Both the position numbers and the translations under genes were made by a program. This document shows positions 46,668 to 58,919 of a DNA stretch of 64,000 nt, one piece after another. This DNA comes from Bacillota bacterium. Its GTDB lineage: Bacteria; Bacillota; Clostridia; Ch29. The notes beneath the pieces are model-generated. The model was not told the DNA's origin. It saw nothing but the letters and a program-made list of their open reading frames with translations, and ran no database searches. Where the stretch lies: positions 73,953 through 137,952 of the forward strand of contig JAQUCT010000001.1 in assembly GCA_028686075.1 (NCBI GenBank), read 5' to 3'. The first letter of the stretch is position 1. Each line of letters begins with the position of its first letter.

Positions 46668-49600
46668 TTGTTCGAGCTTAACTTTTTCGATTCTATCAGG
46701 ATCGGTCTGGCTGCACCGGAAAAAATACGAGAATGGTCGAGGGGGGAGGTAAAAAAACCGGAGACCATAAACTACAGGACATTAAAACCCGAAAAGGAGG
46801 GTTTGTTCTGTGAAAAAATCTTCGGCCCCCAAAAAGATTGGGAGTGTCACTGCGGTAAATATAAAAGGGTAAGATACAAGGGTATTGTCTGTGACCGGTG
46901 CGGGGTGGAAGTAACCCGCTCCAAGGTGCGGAGGGAAAGAATGGGCCATATTGAGCTTGCGGCACCCGTATCTCATATCTGGTATTTCAAGGGGATACCC
47001 AGTCGTATGGGACTTTTGCTAGATATGTCGCCAAGGTCCCTCGAAAAGGTTTTATACTTTGCTTCCTATATAGTTATCGACCCGGGCACAACCGGCCTGG
47101 CAGAGAAGCAGCTGCTGACCGAAAAGGAATTCAGAGAGATGATCGAAAAGTACGGGAATAAATTCAAATATGGCATGGGAGCCGAGGCAATAAAGGAGCT
47201 GCTGCATAGGATAGACCTGGATAAGCTGTCGGCCGAACTGAAGGTACAGCTTGGCGAGAGTACCGGCCAGAAAAAGATTCGTGCAACAAGAAGGCTTGAA
47301 GTGGTTGAAGCCTTCAAAAAATCCGGCAACAAACCCGAATGGATGGTGCTGGACGTTATCCCGGTGATTCCGCCGGAACTAAGGCCGATGGTACAGTTGG
47401 ACGGCGGCAGGTTTGCCACCTCCGATCTGAACGACCTTTACAGAAGGGTGATAAACAGAAACAACCGCTTAAAGAGGTTGCTGGACCTGGGAGCACCAGA
47501 TATAATTGTAAGAAACGAAAAAAGAATGCTACAGGAAGCTGTGGATGCATTAATAGATAACGGAAGGCGGGGACGGCCGGTAACGGGACCGGGCAACCGA
47601 CCTTTAAAATCGCTGTCCGATATGTTAAAGGGCAAGCAGGGGAGGTTCCGTCAAAACCTTCTTGGCAAGAGGGTGGACTATTCGGGCCGTTCGGTTATAG
47701 TGGTGGGTCCGGAATTGAAGATGTACCAATGCGGGCTTCCCAAGGAGATGGCCCTTGAGTTGTTCAAACCCTTTGTAATGAAGAAACTGGTGAATGAAAA
47801 CTATGCTCACAACATAAAGAGTGCAAAACGGATGGTGGAAAGAATAAGGCCGGAGGTCTGGGACGTCCTTGAGGAGGTCATAAAGGAACACCCGGTACTA
47901 TTAAACAGGGCACCCACGCTGCACAGGCTGGGCATACAGGCCTTTGAACCGGTTCTTGTTGAGGGGCGGGCCTTAAAAATACATCCGCTGGTATGTACCG
48001 CATACAACGCTGACTTTGACGGCGACCAGATGGCGGTACACGTGCCACTTTCGGTGGAGGCCCAGGCGGAGGCAAGGATTCTGATGCTGTCCACCAACAA
48101 CATACTAAAACCCACCGATGGCAAGCCGGTGGTCAGTCCCACCCAGGACTTGGTGCTCGGTCTTTATTACCTGACCGCCCACGTCCCTGGGGAAAAGGGA
48201 GAGGGTAAAGTGTTTCGGGATTATAACGAGATGCTGATGGCCTATGAGGAAAGGGATGTGGAGCTTCATTCAAAGGTAAAGGTAAGGATGACCGATAGGT
48301 CTGACGGTTCCACCGGCATGGTGGAGAGCACTGTAGGGAGATTCATATTCAATCAGGCCATCCCTCAAGAGCTTGGGTTTTTGGATAGAAGCATTCCGGA
48401 AAATAGGTTCAAACTGGAAATAGACCAACTGGTTGATAAAAAAACTGTTGGAAAGATAATAGACCGGTGCTACAGACTATATGGAAACACCGAGACCGCC
48501 GTAGTACTGGACCGAATGAAAGAACTGGGCTTTAAGTATTCCACCAAGGGAGCAATAACCATATCGGTGTCGGATATGCTTATCCCTGGAGAAAAGGCGG
48601 AGCTTTTGTCCAAGGCGGATGAAGAAGTGGATACGATAGAGAAACAGTACAGGCGGGGACTTATCTCAAATGATGAAAGATATCAAAAGGTAATAGAGAC
48701 CTGGACCAGGGTCACCGAGGATGTCACCGATGCGCTTATGAAAAATCTTGACCCGATGAACTCCATATTTATGATGGCCCACTCGGGAGCAAGAGGAAGC
48801 AAAAACCAGATACGTCAACTGGCGGGAATGAGGGGCCTCATGGCAAACCCCTCCGGCCGAATCATAGAGTTGCCAATTAGGGCTAACTTCAGGGAAGGGC
48901 TTACGGTACTGGAGTTTTTCATATCCACCCATGGCGCAAGGAAGGGACTGGCGGACACGGCCCTAAGGACTGCGGACTCCGGGTACCTAACCCGGAGGCT
49001 TGTGGATGTCAGCCAGGACGTTATCGTAAGGGAAGAGGACTGTAGCACCAATCAAACCCTCGAAGTAAGCAGCGTTCTTGACGGCAGGGATGTTATTGAA
49101 GACCTTTCCGACAGGATTTGGGGCAGGTATACACTACACGATGTACTGGACCCCAGTACCGGCGAGGTGGTAATACCGGCGGATACTCTGATAAACGATT
49201 ATTATGTTGATAAGGTGCTCAAGGCCGGTATAAAGAAGGTTCCCATACGTTCGGTGTTAACATGCCGTTCCAGACACGGTGTATGTGCTAAGTGCTACGG
49301 CGTAAACCTTGCAACCGGGGACTCGGTAAATGTGGGCGAATCCGTCGGTATAATTGCGGCCCAGTCCATAGGGGAGCCCGGAACCCAGCTTACAATGCGT
49401 ACCTTCCACACCGGCGGTGTGGCCGGGGACGATATTACCCAGGGTCTGCCTAGGGTTGAGGAGCTGTTTGAGGCCAGAAAGCCCAAGGGGCTTGCTGTAA
49501 TAGCGGAGGTTTCCGGTACTGTCAAGATAAACGATAGCAGGAAAAAAAGGGAGGTAACGGTAATAACCGATGAAGGGGAAGCCAAGAACTACCTGATTCC

Positions 49601-50201
49601 CTATGGTGCATGGATAAAGGTAAAGGACGGGGATATGGTGGAAGCCGGAGACGAGATCACCGAAGGCTCGGTGAACCCCCACGATATACTGAAGATAAAG
49701 GGCGTCAAGGGAGTCCAAACCTATCTTCTGCAGGAAGTGCAGAAGGTTTACAGGCTCCAGGGCGTGGATATAAACGATAAGCATATAGAAGTTATAATAA
49801 GGCAGATGCTGCGTAAGGTTAAGGTGGAGGATTCCGGAGATACTACTCTGCTACCGGGAGGGCTTATAGACATCTTCAGGTTTGAAGAGGAAAACGAAAG
49901 GGTGGAAGCTGAGGGAGGAGAGCCGGCCATGGGCAAAAGGGTGCTGCTTGGAATAACAAAGGCGTCTCTTGCAACCGAATCTTTCCTATCGGCCGCATCC
50001 TTCCAGGAGACTACACGGGTGCTTACCGAAGCGGCCATAAAGGGCAAGACCGATCCGCTGGTAGGGCTTAAGGAGAACGTGATAATAGGCAAGTTAATAC
50101 CTGCAGGTACTGGAATGAGCAGGTATAGAAATATCCAACTGAGCGTCCAGGAGGAAGAAGGGACCGAAGAAACGTCCCCGGAGGAGGTTGGTGTAAAATA
50201 A
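46668..50201 (+). CDS. rpoC: RNA polymerase subunit beta'
   Basis: The protein has 1177 residues. N-terminal zinc finger [20 protein letters not shown], catalytic magnesium loop [12 protein letters not shown], and second zinc site [13 protein letters not shown]. No large lineage insertion is obvious. TTG start behind GAAGGGAGAG, 18 nt after rpoB. Confidence 0.98.
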   Translation: MFELNFFDSIRIGLAAPEKIREWSRGEVKKPETINYRTLKPEKEGLFCEKIFGPQKDWECHCGKYKRVRYKGIVCDRCGVEVTRSKVRRERMGHIELAAPVSHIWYFKGIPSRMGLLLDMSPRSLEKVLYFASYIVIDPGTTGLAEKQLLTEKEFREMIEKYGNKFKYGMGAEAIKELLHRIDLDKLSAELKVQLGESTGQKKIRATRRLEVVEAFKKSGNKPEWMVLDVIPVIPPELRPMVQLDGGRFATSDLNDLYRRVINRNNRLKRLLDLGAPDIIVRNEKRMLQEAVDALIDNGRRGRPVTGPGNRPLKSLSDMLKGKQGRFRQNLLGKRVDYSGRSVIVVGPELKMYQCGLPKEMALELFKPFVMKKLVNENYAHNIKSAKRMVERIRPEVWDVLEEVIKEHPVLLNRAPTLHRLGIQAFEPVLVEGRALKIHPLVCTAYNADFDGDQMAVHVPLSVEAQAEARILMLSTNNILKPTDGKPVVSPTQDLVLGLYYLTAHVPGEKGEGKVFRDYNEMLMAYEERDVELHSKVKVRMTDRSDGSTGMVESTVGRFIFNQAIPQELGFLDRSIPENRFKLEIDQLVDKKTVGKIIDRCYRLYGNTETAVVLDRMKELGFKYSTKGAITISVSDMLIPGEKAELLSKADEEVDTIEKQYRRGLISNDERYQKVIETWTRVTEDVTDALMKNLDPMNSIFMMAHSGARGSKNQIRQLAGMRGLMANPSGRIIELPIRANFREGLTVLEFFISTHGARKGLADTALRTADSGYLTRRLVDVSQDVIVREEDCSTNQTLEVSSVLDGRDVIEDLSDRIWGRYTLHDVLDPSTGEVVIPADTLINDYYVDKVLKAGIKKVPIRSVLTCRSRHGVCAKCYGVNLATGDSVNVGESVGIIAAQSIGEPGTQLTMRTFHTGGVAGDDITQGLPRVEELFEARKPKGLAVIAEVSGTVKINDSRKKREVTVITDEGEAKNYLIPYGAWIKVKDGDMVEAGDEITEGSVNPHDILKIKGVKGVQTYLLQEVQKVYRLQGVDINDKHIEVIIRQMLRKVKVEDSGDTTLLPGGLIDIFRFEEENERVEAEGGEPAMGKRVLLGITKASLATESFLSAASFQETTRVLTEAAIKGKTDPLVGLKENVIIGKLIPAGTGMSRYRNIQLSVQEEEGTEETSPEEVGVK

Positions 50202-50206
50202 TACGA

Positions 50207-50235
50207 TTGACACACCCGGGTGCGAGTGGTAAAAT
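50207..50235 (+). promoter_or_regulatory. str operon promoter
   Basis: TTGACA, 17 bp, TAAAAT with a TGG extension, immediately after the rpoC stop. Confidence 0.85.
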
Positions 50236-50271
50236 ATATACTGTTGCAATCGGGGGAACGGAGGTTTTGGT

Positions 50272-50517
50272 ATGCTGGAAGGATTGAAGACTGCCCGAAA
50301 AGTAGTCGGCATAAAGCAGTCTATAAGGGTGGTTAAAGAGGGAAGTGCCCTTGCCGCGTATATCGCGCAGGATGCCGACCGACATATAATACAGCAGCTG
50401 GAAACCCTTTGTGATGAAAAGTCCATAAAGATTGTCAGGGTAGATACCATGGAAGAGTTGGGCAAGGCATGCGGCATAGAGGTAAAAGCCGCATCTGCCG
50501 TTGTACTGAAACTGTAA
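50272..50517 (+). CDS. L7Ae-family ribosomal protein (YbxF-like)
   Basis: 81 residues with the L7Ae/L30e fold pattern (GIKQSIRVVKEGSALAAYIA, LGKACGIEVKAASAVV). Bacillus YbxF binds kink-turn RNA. It always sits between rpoC and rpsL in Firmicutes, as here. A terminator-like hairpin separates it from rpsL. Confidence 0.92.
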   Translation: MLEGLKTARKVVGIKQSIRVVKEGSALAAYIAQDADRHIIQQLETLCDEKSIKIVRVDTMEELGKACGIEVKAASAVVLKL

Positions 50518-50562
50518 TCCGGAAGGATTTATGCTGTCTGGATGATGGTAAAATGAAGCAGC

Positions 50563-50593
50563 AACAGCCCTTCCCGGTGAAGGGTTGTTTTTG
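50563..50593 (+). terminator. hairpin between the L7Ae gene and rpsL
   Basis: AACAGCCCTTC/GAAGGGTTGTT (one G-T pair), loop CCGGT, then TTTTTG. Readthrough or the TGGTAAAAT just upstream (50546-50554) must supply rpsL, so this may be an attenuator. Confidence 0.72.
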
Positions 50594-50621
50594 TGATTAA
50601 TTAAACGAAGGAGGTGGAAAA

Positions 50622-50999
50622 ATGCCAACAATTAACCAACTTATAAGAAAAGGAAGGACTGTGGTCGGGTACAAATCGGCTTCCCCCGCTCTTAAGGAGA
50701 ACCCTCAGAAAAGGGGAGTATGTACTACCGTAAAAACAACTACCCCTAAAAAACCCAACTCCGCTCTTAGAAAAATAGCCAGGGTAAGATTGACAAACGG
50801 AATAGAGGTTTCGGGATACATTCCGGGGATTGGTCACAATCTTCAGGAACACTCGGTGGTACTGATAAGGGGCGGCAGGATTAAGGACCTCCCCGGAGTA
50901 AGGTACCATATTGTGAGGGGAACCCTCGACGTCGCCGGCGTTGAGAACCGTAAACAGGCCAGGTCGAAGTACGGTGCCAAAAGGCCCAAAAAGAAATAA
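50622..50999 (+). CDS. rpsL: 30S ribosomal protein S12
   Basis: 125 residues. [18 protein letters not shown] contains the lysine linked to streptomycin response, in wild-type form; LKDRGG region reads [14 protein letters not shown]. Part of the decoding centre. Confidence 0.97.
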   Translation: MPTINQLIRKGRTVVGYKSASPALKENPQKRGVCTTVKTTTPKKPNSALRKIARVRLTNGIEVSGYIPGIGHNLQEHSVVLIRGGRIKDLPGVRYHIVRGTLDVAGVENRKQARSKYGAKRPKKK

Positions 51000-51112
51000 T
51001 TGAATAATAATTGTGTCGCTGTGCATTTTATATAGAGTACAGAGCACAACGGCGGACTATTTGTGCCGTCGAGTACCGATGAATGATTTTTATTATTAAG
51101 GAGGGAAGTGCT

Positions 51113-51583
51113 GTGCCAAGGAAAGGAAGTGTTCCCAAGAGGGAACTGTTACCGGATCCGATTTATAACGACAAGATAGTAACAAAACTTATTAACTATA
51201 TAATGCTGGACGGAAAAAGAGGAGTAGCACAAAAAATAGTATACGACGCCTTTGAAATAATAAAGCAGAAAACCGGCAGGGACGCTCTGGAGGTTTTCCG
51301 TGAAGCCCTTGATAATGTTATGCCTGTACTGGAAGTCAAGGCGAGAAGGGTTGGGGGTGCAACGTATCAGGTACCAATGGAAGTGCGTTATGACAGGCGT
51401 TTAGCCTTAGGTTTGAGGTGGCTGGTTAATTACACCCGCAACCGCGGTGAAAAGACCATGAAGGAAAGATTAGCGTCGGAAATACTTGATGCTTTGAACA
51501 ACACCGGTGCCAGCATAAGGAAGAAGGAAGAAACCCATAAGATGGCAGAAGCAAACAGGGCATTTGCCCATTACAGATGGTAA
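51113..51583 (+). CDS. rpsG: 30S ribosomal protein S7
   Basis: 156 residues, beginning [22 protein letters not shown] start at 51113 behind AAGGAGGG; the frame is open to 51083 but without a site. The S12-S7 gap (51000-51097) holds two hairpins (TGTGC/GCACA, ACGGC/GCCGT) that could be the S7 autoregulatory site. Confidence 0.97.
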   Translation: MPRKGSVPKRELLPDPIYNDKIVTKLINYIMLDGKRGVAQKIVYDAFEIIKQKTGRDALEVFREALDNVMPVLEVKARRVGGATYQVPMEVRYDRRLALGLRWLVNYTRNRGEKTMKERLASEILDALNNTGASIRKKEETHKMAEANRAFAHYRW

Positions 51584-51644
51584 GATTACTGAGCCTATTT
51601 GGAGAAATAGCCGGAATTTTTCCGGTTGAAAGGAGTACAGAAAA

Positions 51645-53708
51645 GTGCCTAGACAGCTTCCTATAGAAAAAGTGAGAAATATCGGAATAATGGCACATAT
51701 TGATGCAGGGAAAACCACTACCACCGAGCGTATTTTGTTCTATACCGGACGGCTCCACAGGATGGGAGAAGTACATGACGGGGCTGCCACCATGGACTGG
51801 ATGGAGCAGGAGCAGGAGCGGGGGATTACCATTACCTCCGCTGCCACCACTGCTTACTGGAAGGACTACAGAGTCAATATAATCGATACGCCAGGCCATG
51901 TGGATTTTACCGTGGAGGTGGAGAGGTCCCTGCGGGTCCTTGATGGTTCAGTAGCGGTTTTCTGTGCGAAGGGCGGGGTGGAGCCCCAGTCCGAAACGGT
52001 ATGGCGTCAGGCGGATAAATACAACGTTCCTAGGATTGCCTATGTAAACAAGATGGATATAACCGGTGCCGATTTCTTCAATGTGATGGAAATGATGAGA
52101 AAAAGGCTGGGGGCAAATCCTGTTGCTATACAGCTTCCCATAGGAAGCGAAGACAACTTCAGGGGCATGGTGGATTTGATTAGAATGAATGCTGTGTATT
52201 ATCTGGATGACCTAGGCACAAAGAGCGAGCAAAAGCCGGTGCCCGATGATTTGATAGAGTTGGCAAAAAAATACAGGAATCATATGCTTGAATCCATTGC
52301 CGATTATGATGACAGCCTTATGGAGAAATACCTGGAGGGGGAGGATATCCCTAGGGAAGACATCGTTAAGGCCTTGCGGGCCGCGACTTTGAACGTGAGC
52401 ATTATTCCGGTACTGTGCGGGTCCTCGTACAGGAACAAAGGGGTCCAACCCCTACTGAACGCCATAGTGGCCTATCTGCCTTCCCCGGCGGATGTGGAGG
52501 CAATAAGGGGTCAGCTTCCCGATGGCGACGAGTTCGAGGAAAGACACCCCTTCGATGACGAGCCCTTTTCGGCTCTGGCTTTTAAAATTATGGCCGACCC
52601 CTATGTGGGCAAACTGACCTTTTTTAGGGTATATTCGGGAACCCTCAAGACGGGGACCTATGTATACAATGTAACAAAGGGTAAGAAGGAGAGAATAGGC
52701 AGGATATTGATGATGCACGCCAATAATCGGCAAGAGGTCTCAGAAATTCACGCCGGTGATATAGCGGCGGCGGTGGGGCTTAAGGACACAGCCACCGGGG
52801 ATACACTGACCGATATCGGGTGTCCGATTATCCTGGAATCAATGGTCTTTCCTGAACCGGTAATATCGGTTGCCATAGAGCCCAAAACAAAGGCGGGCCA
52901 GGAAAAGATGTCCATCGCACTGCAAAAATTATCGGAGGAGGACCCTACATTTAAAACCTATACCGACCAGGAAACAGGGCAAACCATAATTTCCGGTATG
53001 GGGGAACTTCATCTTGAGATAATAGTCGAAAGGCTTTTAAGGGAGTTCAGGGTGGATGCCAACGTTGGAAAGCCTCAGGTTTCCTTTAAGGAAACCATAA
53101 CAAAGAAGGTTAAGGCCGAGGGTAAATTCATACGGCAGACAGGGGGCAGGGGTCAGTACGGCCATGTGGTTCTGGAACTAGCACCCCTGGAGCCGGGCAG
53201 TGGATTCCAATTTGAAAACAAAATAGTTGGCGGTACCGTGCCCAAGGAGTATATACCGGCTGTTGAGGCAGGCGTTGCAGAAGCTATGGAAAACGGGGTG
53301 CTGGGCGGATTTAAGGTGCTGGACGTTAAGGCCACCATTATAGACGGCTCCTTCCACGAGGTGGATTCCTCAGAAATGGCCTTTAAGATAGCAGGGTCCA
53401 TTGCTTTTAAGGAAGGTGCCAAAAAAGCCGGCCCGGTACTTTTGGAGCCTATTATGAAGGTTGAAGTGGTGGTATCGGAGGACTATATGGGTGACGTTAT
53501 GTCAGACATAAGCGGCAGAAGAGGCAGGATAGAAGGTATAGAGCCCAGGCCGGGGACACAGGTTATAAGGGGATTGGTTCCCCTTGCCCAGATGTTCGGC
53601 TATGCAACCGATTTGAGGTCAAAGACTCAGGGGCGAGGAACCTATACCATGCATTTTAGCCATTATGAAACGGTGCCCCAGAGTATAAAAGAGCAAATAT
53701 TGAGGTAG
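51645..53708 (+). CDS. fusA: elongation factor G (canonical)
   Basis: 687 residues. G1 [16 protein letters not shown]3 DTPGHVDF, G4 NKMD, all EF-G domains present. Catalyses ribosomal translocation. GTG start at 51645 behind AAAGGAG. In the str operon with rpsL, rpsG and tuf2. Confidence 0.98.
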   Translation: MPRQLPIEKVRNIGIMAHIDAGKTTTTERILFYTGRLHRMGEVHDGAATMDWMEQEQERGITITSAATTAYWKDYRVNIIDTPGHVDFTVEVERSLRVLDGSVAVFCAKGGVEPQSETVWRQADKYNVPRIAYVNKMDITGADFFNVMEMMRKRLGANPVAIQLPIGSEDNFRGMVDLIRMNAVYYLDDLGTKSEQKPVPDDLIELAKKYRNHMLESIADYDDSLMEKYLEGEDIPREDIVKALRAATLNVSIIPVLCGSSYRNKGVQPLLNAIVAYLPSPADVEAIRGQLPDGDEFEERHPFDDEPFSALAFKIMADPYVGKLTFFRVYSGTLKTGTYVYNVTKGKKERIGRILMMHANNRQEVSEIHAGDIAAAVGLKDTATGDTLTDIGCPIILESMVFPEPVISVAIEPKTKAGQEKMSIALQKLSEEDPTFKTYTDQETGQTIISGMGELHLEIIVERLLREFRVDANVGKPQVSFKETITKKVKAEGKFIRQTGGRGQYGHVVLELAPLEPGSGFQFENKIVGGTVPKEYIPAVEAGVAEAMENGVLGGFKVLDVKATIIDGSFHEVDSSEMAFKIAGSIAFKEGAKKAGPVLLEPIMKVEVVVSEDYMGDVMSDISGRRGRIEGIEPRPGTQVIRGLVPLAQMFGYATDLRSKTQGRGTYTMHFSHYETVPQSIKEQILR

Positions 53709-53788
53709 CATGACCATAAGGGGGACATACGGCCTGATATTTAAGGCCGCCCCTTACAAAATTATACAGCAGAAAGGAGAAGAGAAAG

Positions 53789-54976
53789 ATGGCAAAGGCG
53801 AAATATGAGAGAACAAAACCGCACGTAAACATAGGGACGATAGGTCATATAGACCACGGCAAGACAACGCTGACAGCGGCAATAACCAATGTACTTTCAA
53901 AGAGGGGCGGAGCATCCGCAACGGCATACGACCAGATAGACAAAGCTCCGGAGGAGAAGGAAAGGGGTATAACCATATCGACGTCCCACGTGGAATACGA
54001 GACCGAAAACAGGCACTATGCACACGTTGACTGTCCCGGCCACGCCGACTATGTAAAGAACATGATAACTGGGGCGGCACAGATGGACGGAGCGATAATA
54101 GTTGTATCGGCGGCCGACGGCCCCATGCCGCAGACAAGGGAGCATATACTGCTTGCTAGACAGGTAAACGTACCCTACATAGTGGTATACCTGAACAAAT
54201 GTGATATGGTTGACGATGAGGAGCTAATAGAGCTGGTTGAGATGGAAGTAAGGGACCTTTTGAACGAATATAAATTCCCCGGTGACGAAGTACCGGTAAT
54301 AAAAGGTTCTGCACTCAAAGCCCTGGAGGACCCGGACAGCGAATGGGCGGATTCAATAACGGAGCTTATGGACGCAGTGGACAAATATGTTCCCACGCCG
54401 GAGCGGGACACTGACAAGCCTTTTTTAATGCCGGTAGAGGACGTATTCAGCATAACTGGCCGTGGTACCGTGGCAACGGGCAGGATAGAAAGAGGCTCTT
54501 TGAAGGTACAGGACCAGGTTGAGATAGTAGGACTTACCGAAGAGTCAAGGACAGTGGTAGTAACAGGCGTAGAAATGTTCAGGAAGCTTCTTGACGAGGC
54601 AGTGGCCGGAGACAACATAGGAGCACTACTGCGAGGCGTACAGCGTAACGAGATAGAAAGGGGCCAGGTGCTGGCCAAGCCCGGTTCGATAAAACCGCAT
54701 ACGCACTTTGAGGCGGAAGTTTATGTACTGACTAAGGAAGAGGGTGGAAGGCACACACCGTTTTTCAATGGATACAGGCCTCAGTTCTACTTCAGGACAA
54801 CCGACGTAACCGGTACCATAGACCTGCCGGAGGGCGTAGAGATGTGCATGCCCGGGGATAATATCACCATGACCATAAAGCTAATAATACCCATAGCCAT
54901 AGAAGAAGGTATCCGCTTTGCAATAAGAGAAGGCGGAAAGACGGTAGGAGCGGGAGTCGTATCCAAGATACTGTAG
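53789..54976 (+). CDS. tuf: elongation factor Tu, copy 2
   Basis: 395 residues. I see no base difference from tuf1 between 53775 and 54973 (37241-38439 in copy 1). This copy ends KIL and then TAG, two residues shorter, because the 3' flank changes abruptly to a repeat whose first bases supply the stop codon. AAAGGAG precedes the ATG. Confidence 0.98.
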   Translation: MAKAKYERTKPHVNIGTIGHIDHGKTTLTAAITNVLSKRGGASATAYDQIDKAPEEKERGITISTSHVEYETENRHYAHVDCPGHADYVKNMITGAAQMDGAIIVVSAADGPMPQTREHILLARQVNVPYIVVYLNKCDMVDDEELIELVEMEVRDLLNEYKFPGDEVPVIKGSALKALEDPDSEWADSITELMDAVDKYVPTPERDTDKPFLMPVEDVFSITGRGTVATGRIERGSLKVQDQVEIVGLTEESRTVVVTGVEMFRKLLDEAVAGDNIGALLRGVQRNEIERGQVLAKPGSIKPHTHFEAEVYVLTKEEGGRHTPFFNGYRPQFYFRTTDVTGTIDLPEGVEMCMPGDNITMTIKLIIPIAIEEGIRFAIREGGKTVGAGVVSKIL

Positions 54977-55199
54977 GTTAGTGGTTAGTGGCTGGTGAGC
55001 AGTAGTTTGTGATGGGTGAAAAGCAGCTGGCGGATAGCCGTTGGGGGTGCTTTAAGGGGCTAAAGGCCTGTGAGCTTCCCCCGACCTCCGCCAGATATCG
55101 CGGTGTTACCTAGTACCTAACACCTGGCACCTAGCACCTATGATCTGTGATCCGTAAGTTTCACCCTGATGTCTACTAACTACTAACTACGAACTACCA
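54977..55199. repeat. intergenic foldback repeat after tuf2
   Basis: Begins GTTAGTGGTTAGTGGCTGG at the tuf2 stop. The central hairpin pairs CTGGCGGA (55027-55034) with TCCGCCAG (55087-55094) and GTTGGGGG (55040) with CCCCCGAC (55078). It ends with ACTAACTACTAACTACGAAC. The 3' block is related to that behind tuf1, and the two ends of the element are themselves imperfect inverted repeats. Non-coding. Confidence 0.62.
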
Positions 55200-55211
55200 A
55201 CTAAATTGCTA

Positions 55212-55240
55212 TTGATATTTTATAGTTGTTATTATAAAAT
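55212..55240 (+). promoter_or_regulatory. S10 operon promoter
   Basis: TTGATA, 17 bp, TAAAAT, leaving a leader of about 200 nt before rpsJ. Confidence 0.8.
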
Positions 55241-55246
55241 GTAGAA

Positions 55247-55440
55247 GTTGCAGTAAGGATGCGATGAACTGGAAGGTTGCCGGAAGTTTTCGGGAAATTT
55301 CCAGGGAGTATGTCCACATCTTGAATGGGGCGACTTTGGTTTTGTATGCACCTGCTTTTTTAAAAAAAGTCAAAACGCCTGGATGAGTGTATATGAGACC
55401 TGGTTGCGCGTAAACAAAAACGTGCGATTTTTAAGGAGGG
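55247..55440 (+). other. S10 operon leader
   Basis: Untranslated stretch with no ORF I can support. It may be a ribosomal-protein (L4-type) control leader, but I recognise no named motif. Confidence 0.35.
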
Positions 55441-55447
55441 AATTTTT

Positions 55448-55756
55448 ATGGCGAAACAAAAAATAAGGATAAGGTTGAAGGCCTTTGACCATTCGGCCCT
55501 TGACCAGTCCGCAGTTAAAATTGTGGATACCGCGAAAAAAACAGGCGCTAAGGTGTCCGGTCCTATACCGCTACCTACCGAAAAGGACGTAGTGACGATA
55601 CTTCGGGCTCCCCATAAATACAAGGATTCGAGGGAACAGTTCGAAATAAGGACACACAAAAGGCTTATCGATATTCACGATCCAAATCCAAAAACAGTGG
55701 ATGCGCTTATGCGCCTTGACCTGCCCGCCGGAGTGGATATAGAAATTAAATTGTAA
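55448..55756 (+). CDS. rpsJ: 30S ribosomal protein S10
   Basis: 102 residues ([35 protein letters not shown]). First gene of the S10 operon; also the NusE antitermination partner of NusG. ATG behind AAGGAGGG. Confidence 0.98.
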   Translation: MAKQKIRIRLKAFDHSALDQSAVKIVDTAKKTGAKVSGPIPLPTEKDVVTILRAPHKYKDSREQFEIRTHKRLIDIHDPNPKTVDALMRLDLPAGVDIEIKL

Positions 55757-55817
55757 GGCTATTATGATTGTCCAAATAAAATGGATAATCCGCTAATAAG
55801 TTTTGGAGGTGCAGCAA

Positions 55818-56447
55818 ATGGAGAAAGGTATTCTGGGTAAGAAGATGGGTATGACTCAGGTGTTTGACGAAAACGGCAATATTATTCCGGTTACGGTAAT
55901 AAAAGCCGGACCGGTGAAGATTGTACAGAAGAAGACCGTAGAAAGCGACGGGTATACGGCGATACAGGTAGGCTTTGATGATATGAAACCCACAAAGGTC
56001 AACAAACCCATAAAGGGCCATTTTGACAAGGGCGGAGTGGAGTACAAAAAGGTTTTGAGGGAACTGCGGATTAAAAACCCCGATGCCTACGAGGTTGGGC
56101 AGGAAATAAAAGTTGACATATTCAAGGAAGGTGAAAAGGTTGATATAGCGGGAACGTCCAAGGGTAAAGGGTTTCAGGGCGTGATAAAAAGATGGAATCA
56201 GGGCCGCGGACCGATGACCCATGGCTCAAAGTACCACAGAGGAGTGGGTGCTATGAGCGGGGCCAGTTCACCGTCCAAGACCTTTAAGGGCAAGAATATG
56301 CCAGGCAGAATGGGCGGTGAAAGGGTCACCGTACAGAACCTGGAGGTAGTCAAGGTGGACCCGGAGCATAATCTCCTGCTTCTAAAGGGAGCGGTGCCGG
56401 GGCCAAAGGGCGGTTTGTTGGTCATAAAGGAATCTGTAAAAGCATAA
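55818..56447 (+). CDS. rplC: 50S ribosomal protein L3
   Basis: 209 residues. [17 protein letters not shown] at the N terminus and the extended loop [19 protein letters not shown] reaching the peptidyl transferase centre. ATG 55818 behind TGGAGGTG. Confidence 0.97.
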   Translation: MEKGILGKKMGMTQVFDENGNIIPVTVIKAGPVKIVQKKTVESDGYTAIQVGFDDMKPTKVNKPIKGHFDKGGVEYKKVLRELRIKNPDAYEVGQEIKVDIFKEGEKVDIAGTSKGKGFQGVIKRWNQGRGPMTHGSKYHRGVGAMSGASSPSKTFKGKNMPGRMGGERVTVQNLEVVKVDPEHNLLLLKGAVPGPKGGLLVIKESVKA

Positions 56448-56474
56448 TAAGGTTTGTAGAAAGGAGGAATGAAT

Positions 56475-57101
56475 ATGCCTAAAATAGCAGTTTATAATAC
56501 CGAAGGACAACAGGTGGATGAAATAGAACTGAAGGACGAGATTTTTGGCGTCCAGGTGAATGAACCTTTGCTGCATCAAGCAGTGCAAGTATATCTGGCC
56601 AACCAAAGACAGGGCACCCAGTCCGCAAAAACCAGGGCGGAAGTGAGGGGTGGCGGCAGAAAACCCTGGAGACAAAAAGGAACCGGAAGGGCAAGGCAGG
56701 GTAGCATCCGTTCACCGCAGTGGACGGGAGGAGGAGTGGTCTTCGCCCCCAAGCCGAGAGATTATTCGCAGAAATTTCCTAAGAAAATGCGCCGGCAGGC
56801 CATGCTTTCTGCTTTAAGTTCAAAGGCTAAGAGTAACGAGATTATGGTGCTGGACAGCCTTGTAATGGAAGAGCCAAAGACCTCTTTTATACATGGTATG
56901 CTTAAGAACCTTAATGCCGGCAAAAAAGCTTTGATAGTGGTTAAGGGTAAGGACGAGACGGTGGCAAAGTCTGCAAGAAATATTCCCGGGGTTAAAGCAG
57001 CCTTCGCGGGCGGCCTTAACGTATACGACATACTTAAGCATGATACATTTGTAATAACCAGGGAAGCGGTGAAAGAGGTTGAGGAGGTGTACGGAAAATG
57101 A
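56475..57101 (+). CDS. rplD: 50S ribosomal protein L4
   Basis: 208 residues. The exit-tunnel loop is [23 protein letters not shown] 56475 is 7 nt behind AAGGAGG; an ATG at 56469 is too close. Overlaps rplW by ATGA. Confidence 0.97.
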   Translation: MPKIAVYNTEGQQVDEIELKDEIFGVQVNEPLLHQAVQVYLANQRQGTQSAKTRAEVRGGGRKPWRQKGTGRARQGSIRSPQWTGGGVVFAPKPRDYSQKFPKKMRRQAMLSALSSKAKSNEIMVLDSLVMEEPKTSFIHGMLKNLNAGKKALIVVKGKDETVAKSARNIPGVKAAFAGGLNVYDILKHDTFVITREAVKEVEEVYGK

Positions 57102-57388
57102 AAGCTCCCCAGGATATAGTTGTAAGGCCGGTAATAACCGAGAGAAGCATGAGGGATATGGAACAGAACAAGTACACCTTTGTGGTAGACAAAAAGGCTA
57201 ACAAGATAGAGATAAAAAAAGCCGTTGAAGAGCTGTTCGGTGTGAAGGTGGAAAGGGTAAACGTTGCAAACTACATGGGTAAGATGAGAAGAATGGGCAG
57301 AAATATTGGCAGGAAAGCGAATTGGAAAAAGGCCTTTGTGAAACTTGCAGAGGACAGCAAAAAAATAGAGTTTTTCGAAGGAATGTAA
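57098..57388 (+). CDS. rplW: 50S ribosomal protein L23
   Basis: 96 residues ([35 protein letters not shown]). Docking site for trigger factor and SRP at the tunnel exit. Coupled to rplD. Confidence 0.97.
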   Translation: MKAPQDIVVRPVITERSMRDMEQNKYTFVVDKKANKIEIKKAVEELFGVKVERVNVANYMGKMRRMGRNIGRKANWKKAFVKLAEDSKKIEFFEGM

Positions 57389-57407
57389 ATGTAAGGAGGG
57401 AAAAGCT

Positions 57408-58238
57408 ATGGCAATTAAAAAATACAGGCCTACCTCCCCGGGAATAAGACAAATGACTGTTTTGGACTATTCAGGGATCACAACCGACAAACCGGAAAAG
57501 TCCCTTGTAACTGATCTGAAAAAATCCGGCGGAAGGAACGTATACGGAAGGATTACTGTCCGTCACAGAGGAGGCGGGCATAAGAGAAAATACAGGGTTA
57601 TAGACTTCAAAAGGGACAAGGATGGAGTTCCGGCGAAGGTTGCTACTATCGAATATGACCCTAACAGAAGTGCCAACATCGCACTCCTTAACTATGCCGA
57701 CGGCGAAAAGCGTTATATAATCGCACCGCTAAGGCTTAAGGTGGGCGATATTGTGGTGTCCGGGAAGGATGTGGACATTAAACCGGGTAATGCCCTTCCC
57801 CTTTCAAGCATCCCTATGGGTACCATTATTCACAATATAGAGTTAAAGCCCGGAAAGGGTGCCCAGCTTGTCAGGGCTGCTGGCAACTCCGCGCAGCTTA
57901 TGGCAAAGGAGGGTGGTTACGCACAGGTAAAACTTCCCTCCGGAGAGGTGAGGATGGTAAGACAGGAATGCAGGGCAACGGTAGGCCAGGTAGGAAATCT
58001 TGATAACGAGAATATTACTTTAGGTAAAGCTGGGAGAAAGCGTAATTTAGGCATAAGGCCCACTGTAAGGGGCTCGGCCATGAACCCGGCTGACCATCCG
58101 CATGGTGGTGGTGAGGGTAAAGCTCCGATAGGAAGACCGGCACCGGTTACCCCGTGGGGTAAACCCACCATTGGATACAAAACGAGGAAAAAGAATAAAG
58201 ACAGTGACAAGTTTATTATTAAACGCCGTAAGAAGTAA
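57408..58238 (+). CDS. rplB: 50S ribosomal protein L2
   Basis: 276 residues. C-terminal motif [19 protein letters not shown] includes the conserved histidine near the peptidyl transferase centre. ATG behind AAGGAGGG. Confidence 0.98.
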   Translation: MAIKKYRPTSPGIRQMTVLDYSGITTDKPEKSLVTDLKKSGGRNVYGRITVRHRGGGHKRKYRVIDFKRDKDGVPAKVATIEYDPNRSANIALLNYADGEKRYIIAPLRLKVGDIVVSGKDVDIKPGNALPLSSIPMGTIIHNIELKPGKGAQLVRAAGNSAQLMAKEGGYAQVKLPSGEVRMVRQECRATVGQVGNLDNENITLGKAGRKRNLGIRPTVRGSAMNPADHPHGGGEGKAPIGRPAPVTPWGKPTIGYKTRKKNKDSDKFIIKRRKK

Positions 58239-58263
58239 GAAAAGAAGGGAGGAAGTATTGTTT

Positions 58264-58548
58264 ATGGGAAGGTCACTAAAAAAGGGACCCTATGTTCAGA
58301 CAAAGCTTTTGGAGAGAATAGAAGAAATGAACAAAAAGAACGAAAAAAAGGTTCTTAAGACCTGGTCGAGGGCATCAACCATTTTCCCGCAAATGGTAGG
58401 CCATACCATAGCGGTACACGATGGCAGAAAGCATGTCCCCGTTTATATAACCGAAGAAATGGTGGGGCACAAGCTGGGCGAATTCGCGCCTACCAGAACC
58501 TTCAGGGGGCACGGTTCCCACACCGAAAGGTCAACGTCACTCAAGTAG
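58264..58548 (+). CDS. rpsS: 30S ribosomal protein S19
   Basis: 94 residues, [18 protein letters not shown] to [15 protein letters not shown]. The start is the ATG at 58264 behind GGGAGGAAG; the frame extends upstream into rplB without a site. Confidence 0.97.
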   Translation: MGRSLKKGPYVQTKLLERIEEMNKKNEKKVLKTWSRASTIFPQMVGHTIAVHDGRKHVPVYITEEMVGHKLGEFAPTRTFRGHGSHTERSTSLK

Positions 58549-58567
58549 AGGGAAGGAGGGTTTAGTG

Positions 58568-58903
58568 GTGGAAGCAAAAGCGCATGTCAAATATGTCAGA
58601 ATATCACCCCGTAAGGTTGAGGTTGTTTTGGACCAGATAAGGGGAAAGAGCATAGATGAAGCTTTAGCCATACTGAGGTACCTGCCCCAAAAAGGCGCAA
58701 GGATAACAGAGAAGGTCATACAGTCGGCGGCAGCCAATGCGGAAAATAATCACGATATGATAAGAGATAACTTGTATGTTGCACAGATTTTTGCCAACCA
58801 GGGACCTACAATGAAAAGGTATAAGGCAAGGGCCCAGGGCAGGGCAAACTTGATACGTAAAAGAAGCACCCATATCTCTGTGGTACTCAGGGAAAAACAG
58901 TAA
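58568..58903 (+). CDS. rplV: 50S ribosomal protein L22
   Basis: 111 residues (EAKAHVKYVRISPRKVEVVL, ANAENNHDM). Two adjacent GTGs (58565, 58568); the second gives the better spacing to AGGAGGG and aligns with other L22 proteins. Confidence 0.95.
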   Translation: MEAKAHVKYVRISPRKVEVVLDQIRGKSIDEALAILRYLPQKGARITEKVIQSAAANAENNHDMIRDNLYVAQIFANQGPTMKRYKARAQGRANLIRKRSTHISVVLREKQ

Positions 58904-58919
58904 AAGGAGGGAAAGCTAA

